The notes under the pieces were generated by a model. It was not told the origin of the DNA, did no database searches, and worked only from the letters and a program-made list of their open reading frames with translations. The position numbers were made by a program, and so were the translations under genes. Positions 1-9,541 of a stretch of DNA of 64,000 nt are shown one piece after another; position 1 is the stretch's first letter, and each line of letters opens with the position of its first letter. The DNA lies in the NCBI GenBank assembly GCA_028284665.1, contig JANQRG010000005.1, positions 1 through 64,000 on the forward strand. Reading direction: 5' to 3'. This stretch comes from Croceivirga sp. (GTDB lineage: Bacteria > Bacteroidota > Bacteroidia > Flavobacteriales > Flavobacteriaceae).

Positions 1-10
1 GCACAAATTT

Positions 11-3000
11 ATGGAAATTAAGTTTATAAACGGTCCTTTCTTCCGGAGGAAAGAAATCCTACTGTTTATTATGAGAACATTTATCTTCTTGTTCTGCACT
101 ACGGTTTTTAGTTTTTCCCCGGGCAACATTTTCTCACAGAATACTAAGATCACCATAGCGGCAGACAAAACAGCAACGATCTACGAGGTGTTTGACCTGA
201 TACGGGAGCAAACGGACTACACCTTTATCTATCCCTCAGACCTTTTTACGAACAGCCCTAAAGTGCAGTTGAAAAAGGGCGTTATCGCAGCCAATACACT
301 GTTGGAAAAAAGCCTTTCCGCCAATAATTTTAGCTTTTCACTGGCCTCGGACAAAAGCATTATCGTCAAACCCAAACCCGTTAGTAATATACAGCAGGAC
401 CCTATACGGATCACGGGAAAGGTCACCGATGAAGACGGCGTACCCTTACCGGCTGTTGCTGTCCGGATAGCGGGTACAAACCTTGGGGTGGCCACTGACT
501 TTGACGGTAACTACATCCTCATTGTTCCCAGCCGGGAAAGCGTGTTGGTCTTTAGCAGTATCGGTTTTACCACCAAAGAAATTAGGGTGAACGGCCAGAC
601 CGTTATTGATGTGACCATGCAGGAAGCGGTAAACCAGTTGGGCGAAGTGATACTCAATGCCGGCTATTACAACGTTGCCGAACGCACAAAAACGGGGAGC
701 ATCGGCAAGGTAGATACTAAGATAATAGAGAAACAACCCGTTAACAACCCTTTGGCTGCCATACAGGGCTATTTGCCTGGAGTGAATGTTACACAAACCT
801 CTGGAATTTCGGGAGGCGGTTTTGAAATTGAAATTCGTGGTCAAAACAGTATAAATGCGGGCAACGAGCCCTTATTCATAGTGGACGGAGTACCCTATGG
901 ATCACAGTCATTGGAATTACCACGGATATCCAACCAATTAATCCCACAGGGAAATGTGAGCCCCCTAAATGTTATCAATCCTGCGGATATTGAGAGCATC
1001 GAAGTGCTCAAAGATGCGGATGCGACCGCGATTTATGGTTCAAGAGGGGCTAATGGTGTAGTCTTAATTACCACAAAAAAGGGGAAAGCAGGAAAAACCC
1101 AGGTTAATATTAATATAAGTAATAGTCTCGGTAGGGTGGGAAGATTTTTAGATTTAATGAATACTCAACAGTATTTAGAAATGCGCCGAGAAGCCTTCGC
1201 CAACGATGAAAGGGAACCTGGACCTAGTGACCATGACCTAAATGGTAATTGGGACCCAGACCGTTTTACAGACTGGCAGCAGGAATTAATCGGGGGCACT
1301 TCCTTCAGAAATAATGCCCAGCTTTCCGTTTCCGGGGGAAGTGAGCAAACCAGATTCCTTTTGAGTTCCACCTATCTTAACGAAACTACCGTTTTTCCAG
1401 GTGACTTCAATTATAATAGAATTTCCGTCCATACAAACTTCAATCATAAATCGCTTGATAATCGGCTACAAATTAATTTTTCGGCTGACTATTCAGTAGA
1501 TGATAATCAACTGCCAGGCGATGATTTTACCCTAGATGCCTATCGTTTAGCTCCTAATGCCCCACCATTATTTGATGAAGACGGCAATTTGAACTTTGAG
1601 AACAACACCTTCAACAATCCATTAGCCAATTTGGAAAGAGATATCCGAGTTCGAACAAATAACCTAATTGCAAATGCTGTAATTGCATATCGACCAATAC
1701 CGACATTAGAGTTAAAGACTAGCCTGGGCTATAATGACATCCGATTAGATTCATATAGAACAGATCCTAGTACGGCATTTAACCCTGCTTTTGGGGTAGG
1801 GCCTGAATTTTCTACTATTTCCACAAATAATTCATCCCGTCAGTCTTGGATTATAGAGCCCCAGATTAATTGGAGGCAAAAACTTGGAGAGGGAAATATT
1901 GATATTCTGATCGGCGGTACTTTTCAAGAACAGACATCAGATCAATTTGCAAATCTAGGAATTGGTTTCCCCAGTAATAGTCTTTTGTTTGATACCTCCG
2001 CTGCGTCAACATTTGTAATTTTAGAAGACCAAAATTCCGAGTATAATTATCAAGCATTCTTTGGTAGGATTAATTTTAATTGGAAGGACAAATATATCCT
2101 CAACTTGACGGGGCGGCGAGACGGTTCTAGTCGCTTTGGGCCGGGCAATCAATTTGCGAATTTTGGAGCAATAGGTGCCGCATGGCTGTTTTCCGAAGAA
2201 GACTTTCTTAATGACAGCTCATTTTTGAGTTTTGGGAAGCTAAGGGGTAGTTTTGGGACTACGGGAAGTGACAATATCGGGGACTATCAATTCTTGAATA
2301 CTTATATCACCTCTCCTACTTTCTACGATGGTACTGGAGTTCAACCTTCTCGTCTGTTCAACCCTGATTTCAGTTGGGAGGAAAATGAAAAGCTTGAACT
2401 TGCCTTAGAATTGGGCTTTTGGAAAGACAGGGTATTTTTATCCACAGCATGGTATCGCAACCGCTCTTCAAATCAACTATTGGATATTCCATTACCCAAT
2501 ACTACGGGATTCAGCAGCATAAATTCCAATTTTGATGCGACGGTAGAGAATAGTGGTTTGGAGATTGATTTTCGCTCCATTAACATTAAAAATGAAAAGT
2601 TTACGTGGTCCACAACAGCCAATTTAACAATTCCCCGTAATAAGCTATTGGCTTTTGAAGGATTAGAAGAATCCACTTTCGCCAATCAATTGGTTGTTGG
2701 AGAGCCGATCACAATTGTTAAACTTTTCCAATCTACAGGACTGGATTCAGAATCAGGTTTGTATCAATTCGAGGACTTTAATGACGATGGGGTGATAAGT
2801 GCACCGGATGATCAACAATTTATTGGCGATACGGCACCAGAATTCTTTGGGGGAATTGGAAACACTTTGACCTATGGAGATTTTCAACTCGATTTCTTGT
2901 TTCAATTCAAAAAGCAAAGGGCGTTTAATTTCTTTAGTTTAAGAACTTTTCCAGGAGTTTTACTCAATCAACCAGTAAGTGTTCTAGACCGATGGCAGGA

Positions 3001-3307
3001 GCCTGGCGATGACGCTTTGATTCAACGATACGGTACGGGAACCTTTCCGGGTGCAGCTAACGCCTTTTTTAACCACGCCAGTAGTAGTGCGGCGTTTACC
3101 GATGCCTCCTTTATTCGCTTGCGGAATATCTCTCTCACCTATACTCTTCCCACTGATTTTATTTCGGGAATGGGTGCAAGCATTTACCTACAAGGGCAAA
3201 ATTTAATTACAATTACAGATTACTTCGGAGCAGATCCCGAACAATTGTCAATTGGTTCATTACCCTTGTTGCGTCAAATAACATTAGGGCTTCAATTAAG
3301 CTTTTAA
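11..3307 (+). CDS. SusC/RagA-type TonB-dependent receptor with STN domain
   Basis: Outer-membrane importer that takes up an oligomeric nutrient together with the SusD lipoprotein encoded 16 bp downstream, powered by TonB-ExbBD. Order of parts: signal peptide ending near residue 43 (FSQ), STN domain (about 45-115, ITIAADKTATIYEVFDLI), carboxypeptidase-like beta domain (about 132-215, RITGKVTDEDGVPLPAVAV), plug (about 225-355, with the SusC-typical DADATAIYGSRGANGVVLI) and a barrel ending in aromatic LQLSF. The first ATG is used because an N-terminal extension before the hydrophobic segment is common in this family; ATG at 71 would give a conventional signal peptide. The STN domain implies signalling to an anti-sigma factor, whose gene would lie left of the window. 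Substrate not readable from sequence. Confidence 0.93.
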   Translation: MEIKFINGPFFRRKEILLFIMRTFIFLFCTTVFSFSPGNIFSQNTKITIAADKTATIYEVFDLIREQTDYTFIYPSDLFTNSPKVQLKKGVIAANTLLEKSLSANNFSFSLASDKSIIVKPKPVSNIQQDPIRITGKVTDEDGVPLPAVAVRIAGTNLGVATDFDGNYILIVPSRESVLVFSSIGFTTKEIRVNGQTVIDVTMQEAVNQLGEVILNAGYYNVAERTKTGSIGKVDTKIIEKQPVNNPLAAIQGYLPGVNVTQTSGISGGGFEIEIRGQNSINAGNEPLFIVDGVPYGSQSLELPRISNQLIPQGNVSPLNVINPADIESIEVLKDADATAIYGSRGANGVVLITTKKGKAGKTQVNINISNSLGRVGRFLDLMNTQQYLEMRREAFANDEREPGPSDHDLNGNWDPDRFTDWQQELIGGTSFRNNAQLSVSGGSEQTRFLLSSTYLNETTVFPGDFNYNRISVHTNFNHKSLDNRLQINFSADYSVDDNQLPGDDFTLDAYRLAPNAPPLFDEDGNLNFENNTFNNPLANLERDIRVRTNNLIANAVIAYRPIPTLELKTSLGYNDIRLDSYRTDPSTAFNPAFGVGPEFSTISTNNSSRQSWIIEPQINWRQKLGEGNIDILIGGTFQEQTSDQFANLGIGFPSNSLLFDTSAASTFVILEDQNSEYNYQAFFGRINFNWKDKYILNLTGRRDGSSRFGPGNQFANFGAIGAAWLFSEEDFLNDSSFLSFGKLRGSFGTTGSDNIGDYQFLNTYITSPTFYDGTGVQPSRLFNPDFSWEENEKLELALELGFWKDRVFLSTAWYRNRSSNQLLDIPLPNTTGFSSINSNFDATVENSGLEIDFRSINIKNEKFTWSTTANLTIPRNKLLAFEGLEESTFANQLVVGEPITIVKLFQSTGLDSESGLYQFEDFNDDGVISAPDDQQFIGDTAPEFFGGIGNTLTYGDFQLDFLFQFKKQRAFNFFSLRTFPGVLLNQPVSVLDRWQEPGDDALIQRYGTGTFPGAANAFFNHASSSAAFTDASFIRLRNISLTYTLPTDFISGMGASIYLQGQNLITITDYFGADPEQLSIGSLPLLRQITLGLQLSF

Positions 3308-3392
3308 AATTAAATCCTAGATTATGACTAATAATAAATATATAAATCAGAAAAGTCTATCTCGAAAATTATCGGGAATTAGTTGTAAGAAT

Positions 3393-4754
3393 ATGAAACA
3401 ACTCTACCTATCATTTGTAATCATTCTACTAGCAGGATGCTCAGATTTTGTAGATGTTGATTTACCCAGAGATCAATTGGCTTCAGAATCGATATTTGCC
3501 GAGGCCTCTACCGCAGATGCGGCAATACGCGATATTTATGGTAAAATGAGAGATAATGGATTGGTTTCGGGAGGTTCCAGTGGTTTGGGAAATATTATGG
3601 GTCTCTATACAGACGAATTGACCTATTTCGGACAGCCGGCAACGCCACAGGAACAATTCCAAAACCATTCAGTTTTACCAATCGACCCAGTCATATCCAG
3701 TTGGTGGAACAACGCTTATAGTTTAATTTATGCCGCTAACTCGGTTATAGAGGGAGTTGAAAATTCTCAGAGTTTAGAAGTAGAAGATGTAGAACGGTTT
3801 AAGGGAGAAGGTTTATTTATTAGAGCCTTTCTTCATCTCCTTTTAGTCGAAATATACGGGGATATTCCTTATATAACCACTTCTGATTTTCGTTTAAACT
3901 CCACCGTTTCTCGTATTCCAGAGGCCCAAGTTTATGAGGATATAATAGATGATTTAATCGAAGCTAAGTCCTTATTACCGTTAAATGATTTTAGCGGAGA
4001 GCGAATTCGGCCTTATAAATTTGTTGCCGATGCGCTACTGGCTAAAGCTTATTTATATAATATGCAATGGGAGCAAGCTGAGGCTAGAGCCACTTTAGTA
4101 ATTGACGAGTTTGGGATTTTAGAACCAAATTTGGACAATGTTTTCCTGAAAGATGCCACAAGCACGATAATGCAGTTAAAACCTGAATCCGAAGGTGTTA
4201 ACACCTTTGAAGGACGAACTTTAATTTTTCTAACTGGACCACCTCCTAATCAGGCACTGAGTCAAACTCTGTTTCAAAGTTTTGAAATCGACGATGAACG
4301 GAGGCTCAATTGGATAGCCGCTGTTACGGATGGCACAGATACTTGGTATCATCCTTTCAAATATAAACAGCAGACTAATACCCCTACCTCTTTAGAGTTT
4401 TCGATACTTTTTCGCTTGGCGGAACAATATCTGATACGTGCGGAGGCAAGGGCACAATTAGGTGATATTTCAGGAGCACAGCAAGATTTGAATGCTGTAA
4501 GAAACAGAGCTGGTTTAGAAAACACTTCTGCAGTTTCATCAAACGACTTGTTGGATGCTATCTTACGCGAACGTCAATTGGAATTATTTACAGAATTTGG
4601 AAATAGATGGTTTGATTTGAAGAGATTTGGCCAAGCTTCAGAAGTACTTTCGCCAATAAAACCGGGGTGGCAAGAATCCAATATTCTACTGCCGCTACCT
4701 CAGGACGAACTCTTGTTGAATCCAAATCTTGAACCGCAGAATCCGGGATACTAA
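3393..4754 (+). CDS. SusD/RagB-family substrate-binding lipoprotein
   Basis: Surface-exposed glycan- or nutrient-binding lipoprotein that caps the SusC barrel encoded just upstream. The start at 3393 gives a clean lipoprotein signal (MKQLYLSFVIILLAGC, lipobox LAGC); an in-frame ATG at 3324 would add 23 poorly hydrophobic residues. The middle has the SusD-type helical repeats (RAFLHLLLVEIYGDIPY, ADALLAKAYLYNMQWEQAEARA). The C-terminus has the family signature: RERQLELFTEFGNRWFDLKR, then LLPLPQDELLLNPNLEPQNPGY at the very end. About 450 residues, slightly short for the family but intact. With the receptor it forms a two-gene unit; no glycoside hydrolase lies next to it, so the cargo may be peptide or another nutrient rather than a polysaccharide. 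Confidence 0.93.
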   Translation: MKQLYLSFVIILLAGCSDFVDVDLPRDQLASESIFAEASTADAAIRDIYGKMRDNGLVSGGSSGLGNIMGLYTDELTYFGQPATPQEQFQNHSVLPIDPVISSWWNNAYSLIYAANSVIEGVENSQSLEVEDVERFKGEGLFIRAFLHLLLVEIYGDIPYITTSDFRLNSTVSRIPEAQVYEDIIDDLIEAKSLLPLNDFSGERIRPYKFVADALLAKAYLYNMQWEQAEARATLVIDEFGILEPNLDNVFLKDATSTIMQLKPESEGVNTFEGRTLIFLTGPPPNQALSQTLFQSFEIDDERRLNWIAAVTDGTDTWYHPFKYKQQTNTPTSLEFSILFRLAEQYLIRAEARAQLGDISGAQQDLNAVRNRAGLENTSAVSSNDLLDAILRERQLELFTEFGNRWFDLKRFGQASEVLSPIKPGWQESNILLPLPQDELLLNPNLEPQNPGY

Positions 4755-5290
4755 ACGAAATGCGAAATACGAAGTACAAAGTACAAAGTTGGAAGTACGA
4801 AATATGAATGACGAAGTTGGGATTTGGTCCCGATAGTCCCGATAGTTATCGGGATCGGGATTGTGATTTGGAATTTCGAGGTACGAAGGTCGAAGTGGGA
4901 AGTACAAGGTATTAAGTTGAAAGTTCAAGGTTCAAGGTTCAAAGTTGAAGGTACGAAGTACGAAGTGGGAAGTACGAAGTACGAATGAGGAATGACGAAT
5001 GTAGAAGTACGAATCTATGATTTCCGATTTCCGATTTCCCATTTGAATTCTGGAATTTGAGATTTGCAAGGATAAAGTACGAAGTAGGAAGTACGATTTA
5101 TGAATGATGAATTCGGAATTTAGAATTTGTGATTTGGAAGGTACGAAGATCGAAGTGGGAGGTAAGAAGATAGTGAGTTGGGAATACGAAAGTAGCGGTG
5201 CGGCAGTACGATTATACCTAACCCTGCTTTTTAATGTTCGGTCAGACAGCGGTGTCTTTAAGGTAAAAGCGAAAGCGTAGGATCCCCTTC
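4755..5290. repeat. Degenerate GTACGAAGT-type intergenic repeat tract
   Basis: About 530 bp without a credible gene, built from imperfect copies of short units related to GAAGTACGAAGT, GAATGACGAAT and GATTTGG/GATTTCC. Examples lie at 4751-4805, 4880-4990 and 5070-5175. The reverse strand gives long but clearly spurious reading frames rich in FxLRTSxF. Within it, CCCGATA-GT-TATCGGG (4838-4853) is a perfect inverted repeat surrounded by further CCCGATA units. Purine skew (G+A on the plus strand) is strong. Confidence 0.7.
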
Positions 5291-5423
5291 CCATACGAGC
5301 AATACGTACAAAAAGATATTAAATGGATGAGTTGAGTTATTTGAGTTAGCTAGTGCATGGGCGATCGTGTTAAAAATCGATCGTCCGTGTTTTTTAACGG
5401 AAGTCATCTTACAAGAGGTCACC

Positions 5424-5463
5424 CTGAGCACTTCGACAGGCTCAGCACAGGCCCGGTCGAAGT
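5424..5463. repeat. Interlocking inverted repeat (CCCTGAGC/TCGAC type)
   Basis: Two overlapping inverted repeats share one 40-bp stretch: CTGAGC (5424-5429) with GCTCAG (5440-5445), and ACTTCGAC (5430-5437) with GTCGAAGT (5456-5463). The strands could fold into two alternative hairpins or a pseudoknot-like form. The sequence resembles the widespread CCCTGAGC...GTCGAAG intergenic repeat of Bacteroidota (recalled, not checked). Confidence 0.6.
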
Positions 5464-5549
5464 ACGCAACACAAACTCGTTAGAAGGGTGGTTTCCAGAA
5501 TGTCGAATAGCTAAAAATAACGTGAATAATGGATAAGACATTTGTGGCC

Positions 5550-5639
5550 GAAAATCTTATTTCCCTAGCCCTAAAGCCCGCCTGAACGCCAGCCCGACAG
5601 AGCCATTCTGGTGGGGAACGGGCAGGGGCAAAGATTTTC
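5550..5639. repeat. 90-bp palindromic intergenic element
   Basis: The element is bounded by a perfect 9-bp terminal inverted repeat, GAAAATCTT (5550-5558) and AAGATTTTC (5631-5639), with a GC-rich interior of CCC/GGG blocks able to fold further. It has no coding potential. It sits 21 bp before the first 81-bp element and has the same general architecture but a different sequence. Confidence 0.5.
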
Positions 5640-5660
5640 TTGAAATTCAATGGTTTCTTG

Positions 5661-5741
5661 GAATTTTTACTCCCCTGTCTGCCGATTTATCTGCTGTAGG
5701 TAGACAAGGCAGGCTTTTAGGGCCGGGGAAAAGAAAAATTC
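5661..5741. repeat. 81-bp palindromic element, copy 1
   Basis: It begins GAATTTTT and ends AAAAATTC (perfect 8-bp terminal inverted repeat). Inside is a second pairing between CTGTCTGCC and GGCAGG around a short stem. It is 94% identical (5 mismatches in 81) to the copy at 6467-6547 in the same orientation, so the two copies bracket the small CDS between them. It looks like a MITE- or REP-like non-autonomous element. Confidence 0.75.
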
Positions 5742-5858
5742 AATCTGAATATTCATGTTAAAACAAACAATCAAAAAAGTCTCTGAGAGTTTGAAAATGA
5801 GAACCGTGGGAGGTAAGGACCATAAAAAGATATCGATCGAGCCGCAACACTAAAAGCT

Positions 5859-6347
5859 ATGCTAAAATCAATAAAGGCATTTATACGATCCATTTTTGGC
5901 GGCGCAACGCCACCCGGCCCGATACAATGGACCTTTACGGCCCAAAAGACGACTAAGGGTACCTATAGGGTGTATGTAACCGCCCTTATAGACTATCCCT
6001 GGCGGTTGTATTCCGCGCAATCGGCGCCGGAGGGCCCCCTGCCCACCCGGGTGGAATTTGTGGAAAGTGCCACAGTGCAACTCCTGGGGAAACCCGAAGA
6101 AATGGGCGTCTTCAAAGAAGAATGGGATACCCAATATAAGGTGCTGACAAGGTATTATAACTCGGGGGTCAGCTTTGTACAGGAAGTATGGGCGGCTATC
6201 CGGCCGGCCTTGGTAAAGGGCACGGTGATTTTTGCGGCCTGTACTGAGAAACAGTGCCGGGAACCTACGGCAATCGAATTCCAGGTCGTACTGAACGGAA
6301 CAAACCCGGTACCTCCTCCTGGAAAGCGGGGAATGAGAGAGGTGTAA
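5859..6347 (+). CDS. Stand-alone DsbD N-terminal-like (thiol-disulfide) domain protein
   Basis: 162 residues resembling the N-terminal immunoglobulin-fold domain of protein-disulfide reductase DsbD: GTYRVYVTALIDYPWRLYS early on, VEFVESATVQLLGKPEE in the middle, then a C-terminal paired-cysteine strand (CTEKQCREPT, about residues 128-137) that matches the redox CxxxxC of that domain. There is no transmembrane electron-transfer domain and no thioredoxin domain. The N-terminus (MLKSIKAFIRSIFGG) is amphipathic rather than a clear signal peptide, which is odd for a domain that normally works in the periplasm. GC-rich codon use differs from the AT-rich surroundings. Flanked by the 81-bp repeats. 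Function inferred from the fold only. Confidence 0.7.
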   Translation: MLKSIKAFIRSIFGGATPPGPIQWTFTAQKTTKGTYRVYVTALIDYPWRLYSAQSAPEGPLPTRVEFVESATVQLLGKPEEMGVFKEEWDTQYKVLTRYYNSGVSFVQEVWAAIRPALVKGTVIFAACTEKQCREPTAIEFQVVLNGTNPVPPPGKRGMREV

Positions 6348-6466
6348 ATCCTATGTAGTTGATCAAAGTTATGATATGACCAATAAAAAAGGACAAAAAA
6401 GCAAATTAAAACAATATAACATGAATAATAGCGGAGCATTTTAGCGTCGATTTTCCAGGACCGATA

Positions 6467-6547
6467 GAATTTTTCCTCCCCTGTCTGCCGATGTATCTGC
6501 CGTAGGTAGACAAGGCAGACTTTTGGGGCCGGGGAAAAGAAAAATTC
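6467..6547. repeat. 81-bp palindromic element, copy 2
   Basis: Second copy of the element at 5661-5741, same length and orientation, with perfect ends GAATTTTT/AAAAATTC. In this copy GTCTGCC and GGCAGAC form a perfect internal inverted repeat. It lies in the 334-bp gap between the DsbD-N-like gene and the S9 peptidase; nothing else is recognised in that gap. Confidence 0.75.
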
Positions 6548-6681
6548 GGTTTTTAATCAAATCCATTGATCACGTTAAACAGCAATACATAAATAAAACA
6601 TCCACGACAAAAATTCTCCACCCAACGGAATGATGATAGGGATGTTAGATGTGACCGTTAAAAAGCAATAAACAGCAACAC

Positions 6682-9387
6682 ATGAAAAAAACCATTGTAT
6701 TAGGAAGTCTCTTTTTCTGCATTCTAAGTACACTAAGCTATTCCCAATCCGCTACAGAAACCAAAAGTGGTGATAGCCATGTCCTACAAAAACGCCCTTT
6801 GACGCCCAAGGACTATAAATTATGGAGCAGACTATACGGTGAAAAAATTTCCGACAATGGGGATTGGTACTCATATCATTTATGGTATGGGAATCGAAAA
6901 GATCGAAAGGATACCTTGGTTATTGGTGCTAATAAAAAAGATATCGATTATCGTTTTCCAACTATGGCGGACGGTAAATTTAGTAATGGAAGCCAGTGGT
7001 TCGGTTGTTTGGTACCTGAAAAAGGACTGGCCATGTTAGACCTAGAAAAGGATAGCCTGCTATGGATTCCCCAAATCCAATCATTTGAATTTTCGAAAAA
7101 TGGCCAGTTTCTCATCGGTTTACGTACACCACATAACCCTAATAGAAAGCCCAGCCTTTTAATACTGGATTTGTACAACGGAAAAGAAGAATACATTACA
7201 GGAGTTACCGAGTATCTTTTGAGCCAAAAGTCAAACAAATTGGCGTATATCACTGAAGGTGAAATAAAAAAAGCCGTGAAGTTGAGAATCATGGAACCAT
7301 TCACAAGAACCACTCTGATAGCTGAGAACGACCGCTATAACTATAAAAGATTGGTTTGGAATGATTGGGGAACCGCTTTGGCATTTTTACAGGAACTGCC
7401 CGGGGAAACAGAAAACCCAAAAGGGCATAAATTATATTATTATACCAATAAACCCAAGCGCAACAAACTCAGAACTCTTGATTCGGTATTGTATTCCTCC
7501 CAATTTTCGAATAAGAGGCTTACCGACCAGTTCCTAAAAATTTCGGAAGATGGAGCTGCCGTTTTTTTTAGGGTATGGCATGGTCAAGACCTGAACACGT
7601 CCAAAAATGATTCCCTGACGGTTGACGTCCAGGTTTGGGCGGCAAGGGACAAGCAGCTCTATCCCAAACGTAAGCGGAACAAGGAATACGGAGTCTACAC
7701 GAACAGGCTTGCCGGCTGGTGGCCGGAGAAAGAGAAGGTCATCCCGTTGGAATCGGACAGTCTTCCTGTAGCCATACTTAACAGGCATGGCAAGCACCTG
7801 CTATCCTATGACCCCCTGGCGTACGTCCCGCAGCCATCCAAAGATAGAGGCGATATAGACCTTTACCTTACCGATCTGGAAACCGGCGAACGGCAACTAC
7901 TTTTAAGGCAACAGGCATACGGAAAATATGGTTCTAGTCTTGTCAGGTTTTCCCCTGGCGGAAAGTACATCACCTATTTCCGAGACAAACATTGGTGGGC
8001 CTTCGATCTGGAAAAGAATGTCCATATCAACATGACCAAGGGTATTGGGGTACGACTGCATACTATAGATTATGCTTTCGCTCAAATAGACCAACCTTAC
8101 GGTGCCCCCGGATGGACGCAAGGGGATAAGGAACTGCTGGTCTATGACCAATATGACGTATGGCTGCTTTCCCCCAAAGGCAAGGCCCCTGAGCGGCTGA
8201 CCCGGGGCAGGGAATCCCAAGTGTCCTATAGGATATATGGAGGAGCGTATAAGGATTGGAACGATTATGGAAACGGTTGGTTTCCGGATTTTAGGATGGA
8301 AACGTTCAATCCGTCCGGGGGGCTGATATTTGAGATGCAGGGTAGCGACATGGCCTCCGGCTACTCCTTTTGGGAGCATGGAAAGCAGTCAAGGCAACTG
8401 GTATATGGGGACATGAAAGTGAATAATCTTAGAAAGTCGAAAAACCGGGAAGCGCACATTTATGTAGAACAATCGTTTGACACCCCGCCCCGTATCCGGT
8501 TTTGGGAAAAAGGCATGGCCCGACCCGAAATCTTAGTGCAGTCCAACCCACAACAAAACGAGTTCCACTGGGGCCGATCGGAACTGGTCCATTATCCTGG
8601 GCCCGATGGGCAACCCCTAAAAGGGGCGCTCTTCTATCCTGCCAATTATAGGCCCGGGCAGAAATACCCGATGATCGTACATATCTATGAACACCAGTCT
8701 CATAAACTGTACGAATATAATAACCCTTCCGAAAATGAGCAGACTGGCTTTAACCGGACCAATTATACAGCTGATGGCTATATGGTGTTTTATCCGGATA
8801 TCAAATACAGGTTTAACGATCCTGGAATATCAGCAGTAGAATGTATCGAGGCTGGTGTCAAGGCAGTTTTGGACAAGGGGGTTGTGGACAAGGAGCGTAT
8901 CGGGTTGATCGGCCATTCCTTCGGGGGCTATGAAACGGCATTTATTGTTACTAAGACGGATATCTTTGCTACAGCCGTAGCGGGTGCTGGCATCACCGAT
9001 TTGGTAAGTTGGTACCACGGTGTAGCCTGGGATAGACTATCAAGTCAGATGTTTCGATTTGAAAATCATCAACATCGTTTTAGTGATTCTTTTTATGAGA
9101 ATCCCGCTGCCTACCTTCGTAACTCTCCAATTCACCATGCTGCAAACATCAACATCCCATTGTTATTATGGACCGGAGGAAGAGATAAACGTGTGGATTG
9201 GCATCAGAGCGTTGAACTGTATTTGGGTCTGCGGCGTCTGGACAAGGAGTGTGAACTATTGATTTATCCTGAGGAGGCACATGCTATGTATGACAAGCCT
9301 CAGAACCAGGCTGACCTGACCCAACGTATAAGACGATGGTTTGGCAAATATCTTAAGCCGGAAAACCATATAGAAGGAAAGGAGTAA
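6682..9387 (+). CDS. Secreted S9-family prolyl oligopeptidase-like peptidase
   Basis: 901-residue serine peptidase exported through a signal peptide (MKKTIVLGSLFFCILSTLSYSQ). Residues 50-620 form the beta-propeller typical of S9 enzymes; the C-terminal alpha/beta-hydrolase domain carries the nucleophile in GHSFGGYE (about residue 748), the acid in WTGGRDKRVDWHQS and the catalytic histidine in YPEEAHAMYDK. These cleave peptides, often after proline, in the periplasm. All three catalytic residues are visible and the length is normal for the Bacteroidota branch. It stands alone between the repeat zone and the small-peptide cluster. It may serve the SusCD pair upstream as a peptide-processing enzyme, but that link is only proximity. 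Confidence 0.92.
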   Translation: MKKTIVLGSLFFCILSTLSYSQSATETKSGDSHVLQKRPLTPKDYKLWSRLYGEKISDNGDWYSYHLWYGNRKDRKDTLVIGANKKDIDYRFPTMADGKFSNGSQWFGCLVPEKGLAMLDLEKDSLLWIPQIQSFEFSKNGQFLIGLRTPHNPNRKPSLLILDLYNGKEEYITGVTEYLLSQKSNKLAYITEGEIKKAVKLRIMEPFTRTTLIAENDRYNYKRLVWNDWGTALAFLQELPGETENPKGHKLYYYTNKPKRNKLRTLDSVLYSSQFSNKRLTDQFLKISEDGAAVFFRVWHGQDLNTSKNDSLTVDVQVWAARDKQLYPKRKRNKEYGVYTNRLAGWWPEKEKVIPLESDSLPVAILNRHGKHLLSYDPLAYVPQPSKDRGDIDLYLTDLETGERQLLLRQQAYGKYGSSLVRFSPGGKYITYFRDKHWWAFDLEKNVHINMTKGIGVRLHTIDYAFAQIDQPYGAPGWTQGDKELLVYDQYDVWLLSPKGKAPERLTRGRESQVSYRIYGGAYKDWNDYGNGWFPDFRMETFNPSGGLIFEMQGSDMASGYSFWEHGKQSRQLVYGDMKVNNLRKSKNREAHIYVEQSFDTPPRIRFWEKGMARPEILVQSNPQQNEFHWGRSELVHYPGPDGQPLKGALFYPANYRPGQKYPMIVHIYEHQSHKLYEYNNPSENEQTGFNRTNYTADGYMVFYPDIKYRFNDPGISAVECIEAGVKAVLDKGVVDKERIGLIGHSFGGYETAFIVTKTDIFATAVAGAGITDLVSWYHGVAWDRLSSQMFRFENHQHRFSDSFYENPAAYLRNSPIHHAANINIPLLLWTGGRDKRVDWHQSVELYLGLRRLDKECELLIYPEEAHAMYDKPQNQADLTQRIRRWFGKYLKPENHIEGKE

Positions 9388-9489
9388 AAGGCATTGACCT
9401 TTACGGAAAGTGTCAGGGTAGATTAAACGATCTATTTTAAATATTGCCGAGCATTTTTCAGTCCCGGTAGCTATCCGGAGGGTTTTATC

Positions 9490-9516
9490 AAAAAAAGGCG
9501 TCCAAAATGGACACCC
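9490..9516 (-). terminator. Rho-independent terminator of peptide gene 1
   Basis: On the minus strand GGTGTCC-ATTTT-GGACGCC folds into a 7-bp stem (one G-U pair) followed by TTTTTTT. It lies 26 bp after the stop codon of the gene at 9542-9793. Confidence 0.85.
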
Positions 9517-9541
9517 TTTCTTAAGCTTACCAAAACTATTA

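Noticed and set aside
4588-5294. Reverse-strand frames rich in FVLRTSYF-like repeats (63, 77 and 120 codons)
   Set aside because: They arise from the GTACGAAGT repeat tract, have no domain or start context, and are the classic false proteins of such repeats.
5868-6439. Reverse-strand open frames across the DsbD-N-like gene
   Set aside because: They are shadows of the GC-rich coding sequence on the plus strand, with no homology-like features.
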